In this document: one piece after another, positions 1-5,367 of the stretch
Position numbering within the stretch: position 1 is the first letter of the stretch
Layout of the letters: each line of letters begins with the position of its first letter
Source of the DNA: Rickettsiales bacterium
GTDB taxonomy: Bacteria; Pseudomonadota; Alphaproteobacteria; Rs-D84; CACZYB01
Assembly: GCA_031276335.1 (NCBI GenBank)
Contig: JAISNH010000021.1
Coordinates: 1 to 6,782, forward strand
Direction: 5' to 3'
Length of the DNA: 6,782 bases
Notes under the pieces: generated by a model
Database searches by the model: none
What the model was told of the DNA's origin: nothing
Seen by the model: the letters and a program-made list of their open reading frames with translations, nothing else
Made by a program: the position numbers and the translations under genes

Positions 1-201
1 TGCGACAGGACGGATGTCCCGGGAATGGGAAGCCTTCTCTTCAAGCACAAAATTTCGCAGGAGAACGGGAAGACTTATATCCAGCACAGCGTCCTCTTGG
101 AAAAAGAGGCGTTCACGGATGAAGATTTGGATTTCATCCGGGGCGTGTTCGCAGACGTTCCCGGCGCGATGCTGAAAATCAAGCGGGAGGTCGAAAAGTA
201 A
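1..201 (+). CDS. C-terminal part of a probable SRPBCC-fold (polyketide cyclase/AHSA1-like) protein
   Basis: This is the last 66 codons of a gene that enters from the left edge, read in frame 1 and ending in TAA at 199-201. The visible protein has a beta-strand stretch (SLLFKHKIS), a short turn (ENGKTYIQ), another strand (HSVLLEK), then an acidic linker and a final helix ending AMLKIKREVEK. This strand-strand-long-C-terminal-helix order, with a 'GKT.I.H.V.LE' type motif, is what I know from SRPBCC proteins, which bind hydrophobic ligands in a helix-grip fold. The stop codon abuts the ATG of the MarR-type gene with no gap, so the two are surely co-transcribed and probably translationally coupled. 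A ligand-binding protein next to a MarR regulator would make sense functionally. The family call rests on pattern memory of a fragment, so it is tentative; that it is coding is much more certain. Confidence 0.55.
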   Translation, partial: CDRTDVPGMGSLLFKHKISQENGKTYIQHSVLLEKEAFTDEDLDFIRGVFADVPGAMLKIKREVEK

Positions 202-645
202 ATGGAATTTCCGTCAGAAAAATTCAAAAACGATTCGGATGCCTCGACCGGCCTGATTTTTATCCGCACGTACAACAAATGGCATGCGGCCATTAAAAAC
301 GAACTGAGGAACGCGGGCATAACTCATCCCCAATTCGTGGCGATGACCGTCTTGAATTACCTAAGCCAGTCCGACGAATTCGTGACGCAGGCAAGCGTTG
401 CAAAAATGGCCGATATGGATGCAATGTCCGTTTCGCAGATTATCAGGGGGCTTGAAAGGAATGGCTTTTTAAAAAGGACGGCCAATCCCAAAGACACGCG
501 GGCGAACTCCGTCCGGCTTTTGAAGAAAGGCCAGGAAGCAATCAAGCGGGCTTTACCGATCGTGGAGAAGATCGACGAAGATTTTTTCGGCGTTCTGGCG
601 GGCGATGAAAAGATATTCCGGCATTTCCTCAGCCAGCTGATTTAG
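202..645 (+). CDS. MarR-family winged-helix transcriptional regulator
   Basis: The 147-residue length is normal for MarR proteins, which are homodimeric DNA-binding repressors that usually sense small phenolic or oxidising ligands. N-terminal helices (about residues 18-55) provide the dimer and ligand region. The helix-turn-helix is at about 63-86 (TQASVAKMADMDAMSVSQII), with the recognition helix around DAMSVSQIIRGLERNG. The wing follows at about 87-108, with the typical 'G.L.R...P.D.R...V.L...G' pattern (GFLKRTANPKDTRANSVRLL). The C-terminal helices (110-147) close the dimer. The ATG at 202 directly follows the TAA of the upstream gene. A purine-rich stretch (cgggaggtcg, 184-193) inside that gene can serve as Shine-Dalgarno. 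MarR proteins usually regulate their own operon, so the SRPBCC-like gene upstream and the DUF2461 gene downstream are candidate targets. No cysteine is present, so a thiol redox switch is unlikely. Confidence 0.9.
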   Translation: MEFPSEKFKNDSDASTGLIFIRTYNKWHAAIKNELRNAGITHPQFVAMTVLNYLSQSDEFVTQASVAKMADMDAMSVSQIIRGLERNGFLKRTANPKDTRANSVRLLKKGQEAIKRALPIVEKIDEDFFGVLAGDEKIFRHFLSQLI

Positions 646-676
646 ATCCCGGTCAACCGCAACAGGAGGCATAGCA

Positions 677-1345
677 ATGAACAATATGCTGAGATACCTC
701 TCCGATCTGGAGAACAACAACAACCGCGAATGGTATCGCGCGAACAAAAACCTGCATCAGGCGGCCAATGCCGAATTCGAGCGGATGATCGAAAAGCTGA
801 TCGTCGCCATCGGAAAATTCGACGACGCGATCACCCGCCACACTCCGAATGAACTGGCGTTCAGGCTTGCCCGCGACACTCGGTTCAGCAGGGATAAAAC
901 CCCTTACAACCCGTCTTTCAGGGCATGCATCGCCCCGGCGGGGAAACGTCCGATTCCCTTCGGCTATTATCTCTCCATAGCTCCCTAGAACCGCTCCCTG
1001 CTAGGGGGAGGCCTGCACGAATCGACGCTGAAAGAGGCGACTGCGAGAATTCGGGAATATATCGCCAGCCATGGGCGTGAATTCGAATCTGTTATCAAAA
1101 GCAAGGATTTCACGAAGCATTTTTCCATAAGCGGCGAGGCCCTGAAAAATGTTCCCTGCGGTTACGAGGCAACCCATGCGCAGGCGGAATACTTGAAATT
1201 GAAAAGCTGGTATTTGCAGTTTCCGCTGTCCGACAATTCGATTTCAAGCGCGGATTTCGTAGAAAAAGCGGCGCGGATATTCAAAATCATGAAGCCGTTC
1301 AACGATTACCTGAACGCCGCGTTGAAAGGCATGGAGCCGAGCTAG
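677..1345 (+). pseudogene. DUF2461 (TIGR02453) family protein gene, interrupted by an in-frame TAG
   Basis: The reading frame begins at the ATG at 677 behind a good Shine-Dalgarno (AGGAGG, 664-669) and meets TAG at 986-988 after 103 residues. It then continues without a shift for another 118 sense codons to a second TAG at 1343-1345. Both halves match one family. The first half has NNREWYRANK (residues 15-24) and the DUF2461 hallmark FRLARDTRFSRDKTPYNPSF (62-81), then GYYLSIAP. The second half opens with NRSLLGGGL, the conserved glycine-rich motif that normally follows 'YYL.I.P'. It also has KSWYLQFPL near the C-terminal end. The full length of about 222 residues is usual for the family, whose biochemical function is unknown. 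No in-frame ATG lies soon after the stop to restart translation. I read it as a nonsense-mutated gene. Sequencing error or stop readthrough are the alternatives. It lies 31 bases after the MarR gene on the same strand, probably in one operon. Confidence 0.85.
986..988 (+). other. In-frame TAG splitting the DUF2461 reading frame
   Basis: TAG falls between IAP and NRSLLGGGL, at codon 104. The frame is the same on both sides and family motifs continue across it, so a single substitution (for example from GAG, CAG, AAG or TCG) is enough to explain it; no insertion or deletion is needed. TAG also serves as a normal terminator for the MarR gene, the lipoprotein gene and this gene's own end, so general TAG reassignment is unlikely. 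Confidence 0.85.
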
Positions 1346-1358
1346 GTCGCTTTTTCAT

Positions 1359-1386
1359 TTGACATGCCGCGATATACATGTAATAT
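1359..1386 (+). promoter_or_regulatory. Sigma-70-type promoter for the gamma-glutamate ligase gene
   Basis: A perfect -35 TTGACA (1359-1364) is separated by 16 bases from -10 TAATAT (1381-1386, 5 of 6 to consensus). The predicted start of transcription is near 1393, giving a leader of about 33 bases before the ATG at 1426. It lies just after the DUF2461 stop codon, so the ligase starts a new transcription unit. Confidence 0.75.
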
Positions 1387-1413
1387 CCTTCCTAGAATTG
1401 TTAGAATCAGGCC

Positions 1414-1420
1414 GAGGTGG
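1414..1420 (+). promoter_or_regulatory. Ribosome binding site that decides the ligase start
   Basis: GAGGTGG lies five bases before the ATG at 1426. The alternative GTG start at 1417 would sit inside this element and would have only a weak AGG upstream, so the ATG at 1426 is preferred. Confidence 0.6.
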
Positions 1421-1425
1421 CTCAT

Positions 1426-2145
1426 ATGTTCTTGAACTTCATTCCCATAAAAACCCGCATCGTAAGGCCGCCCAAGGACGACATCAACGACATTTTCGAC
1501 GCGCTCGACATCAAGGACGGCGACATAGTATTCGTCACTTCAAAAATACTCGCCATACACCAAGGTAGGTGCGTGCCGGCCAAAGGGGCGGACAAGGAGG
1601 AGCTTATCGCCAGCGAGGCCACGTACTATCTTCCGTACGAGAACAAGGGCGGATTCCACGTCAACCTGACGATCACCGACAACATACTGATACCGGCCGC
1701 CGGAATCGACGAGAGCAACGCGGACGGGCACTATATCCTGTGGCCGAAAAACGCCGACGATTTGTGCGGCCGAATCCGTGCACGGCTCATGGAGAAGAAC
1801 GTGGTGGCCAAGCTGGGCGTAGTTTCGACGGACAGCCATACGACGCCTCTCAGGTGGGGGGTCACCGGCATCACGACCGGGTTGGCCGGTATAGAGCCCC
1901 TCAAGGACATACGCGGCGACAAGGATATCTTCGGCAGAGAAATGAAGGTGACCCAGGTCAACCTTATAGATCCCCTGACGGCCATGGCGGTACTTATCAT
2001 GGGAGAGGCCGCCGAGCGGACGCCGATTGTCGTCCTGCGCGGGTACGAGGGGATAAATTTCAGCGATTCCGGCAGCATGGAGAATTTCAAAATCCCGCCG
2101 GAAACGGATCTGTACCAGCCTTTGCTGGAAGTCATGCAAAAATGA
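1426..2145 (+). CDS. CofE-family gamma-glutamate ligase (putative folate metabolism gamma-glutamate ligase)
   Basis: A 239-residue cytosolic protein of the F420_ligase family (PF01996/COG1478), whose founding member CofE adds L-glutamate to coenzyme F420-0 using GTP. Visible family motifs: GDIVFVTSKI (32-41), AGIDESNADG (92-101, part of the metal and nucleotide site), STDSHTTPLRWGVTG (134-148), GDKDIFGRE (164-172), MGEAAERTP (192-200) and a C-terminal DLYQPLL (228-234). The 'TDS.TTPLRWG' form and the DLY.PLL tail differ from true F420 CofE (usually 'TDT.GRPWR.G'). They match the variant found in bacteria without F420, which I recall as annotated for folate metabolism; chlamydial relatives have been proposed to replace FolC. 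Substrate is therefore inferred, with a polyglutamate tail on folate the best guess. I chose the ATG at 1426 for its Shine-Dalgarno; a GTG at 1417 would add three residues. It has its own promoter, and ddl follows 125 bases after its stop, probably on the same transcript. Confidence 0.85.
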   Translation: MFLNFIPIKTRIVRPPKDDINDIFDALDIKDGDIVFVTSKILAIHQGRCVPAKGADKEELIASEATYYLPYENKGGFHVNLTITDNILIPAAGIDESNADGHYILWPKNADDLCGRIRARLMEKNVVAKLGVVSTDSHTTPLRWGVTGITTGLAGIEPLKDIRGDKDIFGREMKVTQVNLIDPLTAMAVLIMGEAAERTPIVVLRGYEGINFSDSGSMENFKIPPETDLYQPLLEVMQK

Positions 2146-2195
2146 AGATAATCCTAGCCGCCGCGCGGACCGCGGACGGGGAAAATCCCTTATGA
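2142..2195 (+). CDS. 17-codon ORF overlapping the ligase stop codon (doubtful)
   Basis: The ATG at 2142 overlaps the ligase TGA as ATGA, a layout typical of translational coupling, and the frame (MKIILAAARTADGENPL) ends in TGA at 2193-2195. That TGA again overlaps an ATG (2192) that opens an 11-codon frame ending in TAA at 2225-2227. The opening MKIILAAA reads like the first strand of a nucleotide-binding or reductase-type domain, so this could be the stub of a lost gene. It is too short to assign and may not be functional. The GC-rich hairpin CCGCG/CGCGG (2161-2165/2171-2175) lies inside it. Confidence 0.2.
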   Translation: MKIILAAARTADGENPL

Positions 2196-2270
2196 TTTTG
2201 GTGGCAAATCGCGATAAAATAAAGTAAAATAGCCCGGTTGCTGGCAGCGTACGACAGGAGAGTTGCGGGA

Positions 2271-3200
2271 ATGGTGAAAGTTTGCGTTCTGATGGGCGGA
2301 ATATCTTCCGAGCGGGAGGTGTCGCTGAATAGCGGAGCCAATGTCATGAAAGCCTTGCGCGACGGAGGGCTCGACGCGTTTGTTCACGACTTCGACGGTG
2401 ATATAAAGCGGCTGATCCTTGTCCTTGAAAGCCGGAAGCCGGACGTTGTCTTTAACATCCTGCACGGCAGGTTCGGCGAGGACGGTTATGTCCAGGCCGT
2501 GCTGGATATGGTAGGAATGCCATACACCCATTCCGGATTCCTCGCCTCGGCCATATGCATGAACAAGTTCTACACCAATGCGATACTCGCCTCGCGCGGG
2601 GTAAGGGTACCGAGGAACAAAGTCGTAAGCCGGGAGGATTACGAGGATGGAAATACCATGCCCGTTCCGTATGTCATGAAGCCGATAGACGGCGGCTCGT
2701 CCATAGGGGTCCATATCGTCAAATCCGGCGAGCCTCCGCTCAAGGAATGGCCGTACGGTTCCGACAGCGCGCTGGTGGAGGAGTACGTGAGCGGGCGCGA
2801 GCTGACGGTCGCGGTGTTCAAAGGCGAAGCGCTGGGCGTCACTGAAATAATACCTGCCGAAGGATTCTACGATTACAACAACAAATACACAGCCGGCGGC
2901 GCTCGGCATGTCCTGCCGGCCGATATAGGCGGGGCAAGCGCGGCGGCGGCGAAGGAGATAGCGTCCAAGGCCTATGGAATCCTGGGCTGCAGTGGGCTTG
3001 CACGGGCGGACTTCATCTACGACGGCCGGGACATGGTTTTCCTGGAAATGAACACGCAGCCGGGCATGACGGAGCTTTCGCTTGCTCCGGAACAGGCAAA
3101 GGCGCGGGGCATACCGTTCGAGGCGCTTGTGCGGATTATGGTCGAGGATGCCTTGGCACGGGCTGCTCCCATATCTGCGGCTTTGTCAGGGAAACAATAA
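2271..3200 (+). CDS. ddl: D-alanine--D-alanine ligase
   Basis: A 309-residue ATP-grasp enzyme that joins two D-alanines in the cytoplasm to make the dipeptide end of the peptidoglycan precursor; the length matches DdlB (about 306). The N-terminal motif GGISSEREVSL (9-19) contains the substrate-binding Glu14. HGRFGEDGYVQAVLDMVGMP (65-84) and PYTHSG (84-89) form the first signature. VMKPIDGGSSIGV (135-147) carries the ATP-binding lysine and the glycine-rich loop with Ser143/144. FYDYNNKY (199-206) provides Tyr206, equivalent to Tyr216 of E. coli DdlB, whose presence favours D-Ala-D-Ala over D-Ala-D-Lac. Metal ligands are Asp247, Glu259 and Asn261, followed by NTQPGMTELS (261-270). I chose ATG 2271 because AGGAG (2256-2260) precedes it by ten bases and homologues begin just before the 'V.LMGG' strand; a TTG at 2238 would add 11 unsupported residues. 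It likely shares the upstream ligase's transcript and ends at the convergent hairpin at 3229-3248. Confidence 0.95.
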   Translation: MVKVCVLMGGISSEREVSLNSGANVMKALRDGGLDAFVHDFDGDIKRLILVLESRKPDVVFNILHGRFGEDGYVQAVLDMVGMPYTHSGFLASAICMNKFYTNAILASRGVRVPRNKVVSREDYEDGNTMPVPYVMKPIDGGSSIGVHIVKSGEPPLKEWPYGSDSALVEEYVSGRELTVAVFKGEALGVTEIIPAEGFYDYNNKYTAGGARHVLPADIGGASAAAAKEIASKAYGILGCSGLARADFIYDGRDMVFLEMNTQPGMTELSLAPEQAKARGIPFEALVRIMVEDALARAAPISAALSGKQ

Positions 3201-3228
3201 AAAAATCTTCAATAAAAGGATAAAAAGG

Positions 3229-3248
3229 AAGGGGGCAAGCGCCCCCTT
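3229..3248 (-). terminator. Rho-independent terminator of the lipoprotein gene, probably shared with ddl
   Basis: AAGGGGGC pairs with GCCCCCTT around a four-base loop (stem 3229-3236/3241-3248). Read on the minus strand it is followed by CCTTTTTATCCTTTTATT, a strong T-rich tail, 16 bases after the lipoprotein stop codon. Read on the plus strand it sits 28 bases after the ddl stop with an A-rich run in front, but only TTTCC-type sequence behind, so termination of ddl is less sure. Confidence 0.8.
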
Positions 3249-3263
3249 TCCGAACACACGCCG

Positions 3264-3404
3264 CTATTTCGAACAGCCGCCTATGATCTTGCTGATCGAA
3301 ATGGCCGGATGGAGCAGGTAGTCATACGTGCAGTCCTTGGTGTTGTTCACGGTGCCAGTGCAAGCGCCGAGGACGAGAAGTCCCATAATAGCTATTTTTT
3401 TCAT
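3264..3404 (-). CDS. Small lipoprotein, YhfL/DUF4223-like
   Basis: A 46-residue precursor read on the minus strand from ATG at 3404 to TAG at 3264-3266. It has a short lipoprotein signal: MKK, a hydrophobic stretch IAIMGLLVL, then the lipobox LGAC with Cys15 as the lipidated residue. The mature part is about 32 residues and contains the string DCTYDYLLHPAISISKIIGG followed by Cys44. As I remember it, E. coli YhfL (DUF4223 family) has nearly this same C-terminal string. The two non-lipid cysteines (25 and 44) could form a disulfide. The residue after the lipid cysteine is Thr rather than Asp, which suggests outer-membrane sorting if the host uses the usual Lol rule. The gene is complete as a unit: promoter at 3469-3497, Shine-Dalgarno AAAGGAAA (3411-3418), leader hairpin, and terminator at 3229-3248. 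Its function is unknown. It follows the EptA-like gene on the same strand but has its own promoter. Confidence 0.85.
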   Translation of the reverse strand: MKKIAIMGLLVLGACTGTVNNTKDCTYDYLLHPAISISKIIGGCSK

Positions 3405-3435
3405 TTCAGTTTTCCTTTCTTGTTAGTTGGTATCC

Positions 3436-3460
3436 GTAAGAACAAAAAACTCTTTCTTAC
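3436..3460 (-). promoter_or_regulatory. Stem-loop in the lipoprotein mRNA leader
   Basis: GTAAGAA (3436-3442) is the exact reverse complement of TTCTTAC (3454-3460), with an 11-base loop. On the minus-strand transcript it lies between the predicted start (about 3462) and the ribosome binding site (3411-3418), so it would cap the 5' end of the mRNA. A role in message stability or small-RNA control is possible but is inference only. Confidence 0.4.
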
Positions 3461-3468
3461 TTCTGAAA

Positions 3469-3497
3469 ACTTTAGCAAATCGAACGAGGGGTGTCAA
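3469..3497 (-). promoter_or_regulatory. Sigma-70-type promoter for the small lipoprotein gene
   Basis: On the minus strand, a perfect TTGACA (3497 down to 3492) is followed after 17 bases by TAAAGT (3474 down to 3469, 4 of 6 to consensus). The predicted transcript starts near 3462, leaving a leader of about 58 bases before the ATG at 3404. Confidence 0.65.
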
Positions 3498-3506
3498 ATA
3501 AATTTC

Positions 3507-3518
3507 GCCGCGCGCGGC
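3507..3518 (-). terminator. Possible weak terminator after the EptA-like gene
   Basis: GCCGCGCGCGGC is a perfect 12-base palindrome lying 31 bases beyond the stop of the EptA-like gene. Read on the minus strand it is followed by GAAATTTATTT, which is AT-rich but not a proper T run, and it merges into the next promoter. Termination here is plausible but weakly supported. Confidence 0.25.
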
Positions 3519-3548
3519 TTCTGCCGGTTCCTGATGGTGGAAAAAGGC

Positions 3549-5162
3549 TTATTTTTCCAGCGTTTCCGGACCCAGAGGCTCGGACAGCGAGATTCCGGAG
3601 GCGTCCTTCCTGCCCCTTATGAACCGGCATTCCTGGTATATGTTGCCGGAGGACAGGTAGAACTCGCCCAGGCGCATGTTCTCGTCGGTGATCCTGTATC
3701 CCATGAGCGAGGACAGGTGGCGCACCATTTCGGCGTGCGATATGTATTCGCCCTTCGGCGGCTTGGAGAATCCGGTAGAGTAGTATATATATGGGACCTC
3801 GAACATCCTCGGCTCCAGCAGCAGGTGGCCGTAGAACCCGTCTTCGCCCAGCATTTCGCCGTGGTCGGAGGTGAACGCGATTGCGAGTGAGGGCGCACGC
3901 TCCCTCAGCTTCGCGAATATACGGGCCATCATGTCGTCGTAGTACAGCACCGCGTTGTCGTAAGCGTTCCCGGTCGCCTCCATGCGGGTCGGCGCGGCCT
4001 CGTCCCATACCCTGAACTCCGGCCGGTCATCGTAGCTGTGCGAGTAGGGCGAGTGTATGGAGCGGGTGAAGAACACTATGAAATTCCTTCCCTTCGTAAA
4101 ATCGATCTTGGAAATCGTGTCAAATATTATGTCGTCGCGCCCCTTGAAACCGGCGGTCGCCGAAGTTTCCTTCAGCACTATGCGGTCGGCCCATTTCATG
4201 GTAATGCGGTCGAACAGGTTGTTTTCCTGCGCCGATATGACCCACGTCGCATATCCGGCGTCGTGCGCCAGCTTCAATATGTTCGTATCCCCCGACTGAA
4301 GCTGGTCGATGTTGCAGGGCTCGGCTATCTGGTTGAACAGAAGGGGCAGCGAATCGCGCGTCGCGGGCGCGGTGGAATATCCTTTTTTAATCACCGAGGC
4401 GCCTTTGTTCTCACTAAGGAATTCCGCCAGTTTCGGCGTCGTGTCGCGTCCGTATCCGTATATGCCGAGGCGGTTGCGGTTTATGCTTTCGCCGACCGCG
4501 AGGACTATCGTCTGCGGCCTGTCTGGCTTTTCCGCGTATTCGACCCTGTACGGCTTCCATTTGATTCCTACGGTGGTGTTCGATTGGAACGCCCACCACG
4601 AAAACGCGTTCACGGCGTTGTGCAGCGAGTGGTACACCGTGCCGGGATAGAAGCTGTCCGCCGGCTTCTTGAACGTCCTGTACGGGGTGTAGCCCAGCGC
4701 CCATACGAGCGGTATCATCGGGATGACAAGCCCTTGGCGTCGGCGATTCTCGAACCTCCCCCACACTTTTATCGCGGCATAGTAGGCGGCCAGCATTATG
4801 GGAAGTATGAACCATACGTACCTTGCGACGGTAAGGCCGGTTTCCAATATCTCATGCGCCTCCTTGAACACGTTGGATATGTCGAACGCGTTCATCGGGA
4901 ATCCGAAATAGGCCATGTAGTGCAGCTCGACCGAGTCCATGAAGAACGTGAGGGCGAGTATCGCCCAGAACACCTTCTTGGGCATGAACGAGGCAGAAAG
5001 CATCACGACGTACACAAACAGGAAGCCCACTATGTCTATTCCTACCTTCGATATGCCGGCAAGCCTCAGGCAGAAGTCGGGCGCCAGCACCAGGGCGGTT
5101 ATGCAAAGGGACATAAGGAAGTTGTTTTTCAGCAGTCTGCCGTTTTTTCCAGATTTCGTCAT
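3549..5162 (-). CDS. EptA-like phosphoethanolamine transferase (sulfatase/alkaline phosphatase superfamily membrane enzyme)
   Basis: A 537-residue inner-membrane protein with the EptA plan: about five N-terminal membrane segments (near 15-36, 41-60, 62-84, 113-133 and 145-158) and a periplasmic PF00884 domain. Catalytic motifs are visible: VLAVGESINRNRLGIYGYG (220-238) with Glu225, TAPATRDSLP (264-273) with Thr268 as the likely nucleophile, HSPYSHSYDDRP (370-381), and the metal motif SDHGE (432-436) with Asp433-His434, then His446. Such enzymes move phosphoethanolamine from phosphatidylethanolamine onto lipid A, core sugars or other envelope glycans; the acceptor cannot be told here. It has only four cysteines, two of them in or near the first membrane segment, so the multiple disulfides of EptA are absent. 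I chose ATG 5162, which has GGAAGG seven bases upstream; a GTG at 5177 would add five residues and overlaps that element. It has its own promoter at 5217-5246, divergent from the acyl-CoA synthetase gene. A different sulfatase-type head-group transferase is the main alternative. Confidence 0.85.
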   Translation of the reverse strand: MTKSGKNGRLLKNNFLMSLCITALVLAPDFCLRLAGISKVGIDIVGFLFVYVVMLSASFMPKKVFWAILALTFFMDSVELHYMAYFGFPMNAFDISNVFKEAHEILETGLTVARYVWFILPIMLAAYYAAIKVWGRFENRRRQGLVIPMIPLVWALGYTPYRTFKKPADSFYPGTVYHSLHNAVNAFSWWAFQSNTTVGIKWKPYRVEYAEKPDRPQTIVLAVGESINRNRLGIYGYGRDTTPKLAEFLSENKGASVIKKGYSTAPATRDSLPLLFNQIAEPCNIDQLQSGDTNILKLAHDAGYATWVISAQENNLFDRITMKWADRIVLKETSATAGFKGRDDIIFDTISKIDFTKGRNFIVFFTRSIHSPYSHSYDDRPEFRVWDEAAPTRMEATGNAYDNAVLYYDDMMARIFAKLRERAPSLAIAFTSDHGEMLGEDGFYGHLLLEPRMFEVPYIYYSTGFSKPPKGEYISHAEMVRHLSSLMGYRITDENMRLGEFYLSSGNIYQECRFIRGRKDASGISLSEPLGPETLEK

Positions 5163-5169
5163 TTTCGAG

Positions 5170-5175
5170 CCTTCC
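5170..5175 (-). promoter_or_regulatory. Ribosome binding site that decides the EptA-like gene start
   Basis: GGAAGG on the minus strand lies seven bases before the ATG at 5162. The upstream GTG at 5177 overlaps it and has no comparable site of its own, so the ATG is preferred. Confidence 0.55.
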
Positions 5176-5216
5176 ACGGGTTTGCCGGTGGCGGAGTACC
5201 GCCGCGGTTTGGAAAT

Positions 5217-5246
5217 ATACTATTCCAGGAGGCGCGGCTGTGTCAA
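5217..5246 (-). promoter_or_regulatory. Sigma-70-type promoter for the EptA-like gene
   Basis: On the minus strand, a perfect TTGACA (5246 down to 5241) is followed after 18 bases by TAGTAT (5222 down to 5217, 4 of 6 to consensus). The predicted start is near 5210, about 48 bases before the ATG at 5162. Confidence 0.6.
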
Positions 5247-5271
5247 TCCGAAAAAATAGCGCTTTTCCCGC

Positions 5272-5310
5272 CCGGGCGCGGCGAAATTCCGAATCGCTAT
5301 CGCCGGGCGC
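5272..5310. repeat. Paired CCGGGCGC direct repeat between divergent promoters
   Basis: CCGGGCGC occurs at 5272-5279 and again at 5303-5310, 31 bases apart, which is close to three helical turns. The first copy sits in a perfect palindrome, CGCCCGGGCG (5269-5278); the second directly touches the -35 of the plus-strand promoter. This could be a regulator site, but in GC-rich DNA it may also be chance. Confidence 0.3.
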
Positions 5311-5339
5311 TTGATTATGATTGGGAATTGAAGTATAAT
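5311..5339 (+). promoter_or_regulatory. Distal promoter (P1) upstream of the acyl-CoA synthetase gene
   Basis: TTGATT (5311-5316, 4 of 6) is followed after exactly 17 bases by a perfect TATAAT (5334-5339). The predicted start is near 5346, giving a leader of about 150 bases that contains the hairpins at 5368-5404 and a second promoter. Confidence 0.65.
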
Positions 5340-5367
5340 CGAACCTTGAATAAAGGATAATGGACAA

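Noticed and set aside
986..988. Pyrrolysine or general TAG reassignment
   Set aside because: TAG is the normal stop of the MarR gene, the lipoprotein gene and the DUF2461 gene itself; no reason to expect pyrrolysine in this family.
1334..1355. Terminator after the DUF2461 gene (GCTTTTTC run)
   Set aside because: Only a four-base bulged stem can be drawn before the T run; not convincing.
1540..2139. A 199-codon minus-strand open frame opposite the CofE-like gene, and similar frames opposite ddl
   Set aside because: No ribosome site or family resemblance; the plus strand has convincing genes.
2161..2175. GC-rich hairpin after the CofE-like gene as a terminator
   Set aside because: Five-base stem with no T run behind it; ddl, 96 bases on, lacks a good promoter of its own, so readthrough is likely.
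2202..2230. Promoter for ddl using TAAAAT (2225-2230)
   Set aside because: The -10 is good, but at 17-base spacing the -35 would be TGGCAA, only about half matching; too weak to annotate.
4038..5360. A 440-codon plus-strand open frame antisense to the EptA-like gene
   Set aside because: Rich in Arg, Val, Tyr and Gly with no recognisable motif; it mirrors the codon structure of the minus-strand gene, which has clear membrane segments and catalytic motifs.
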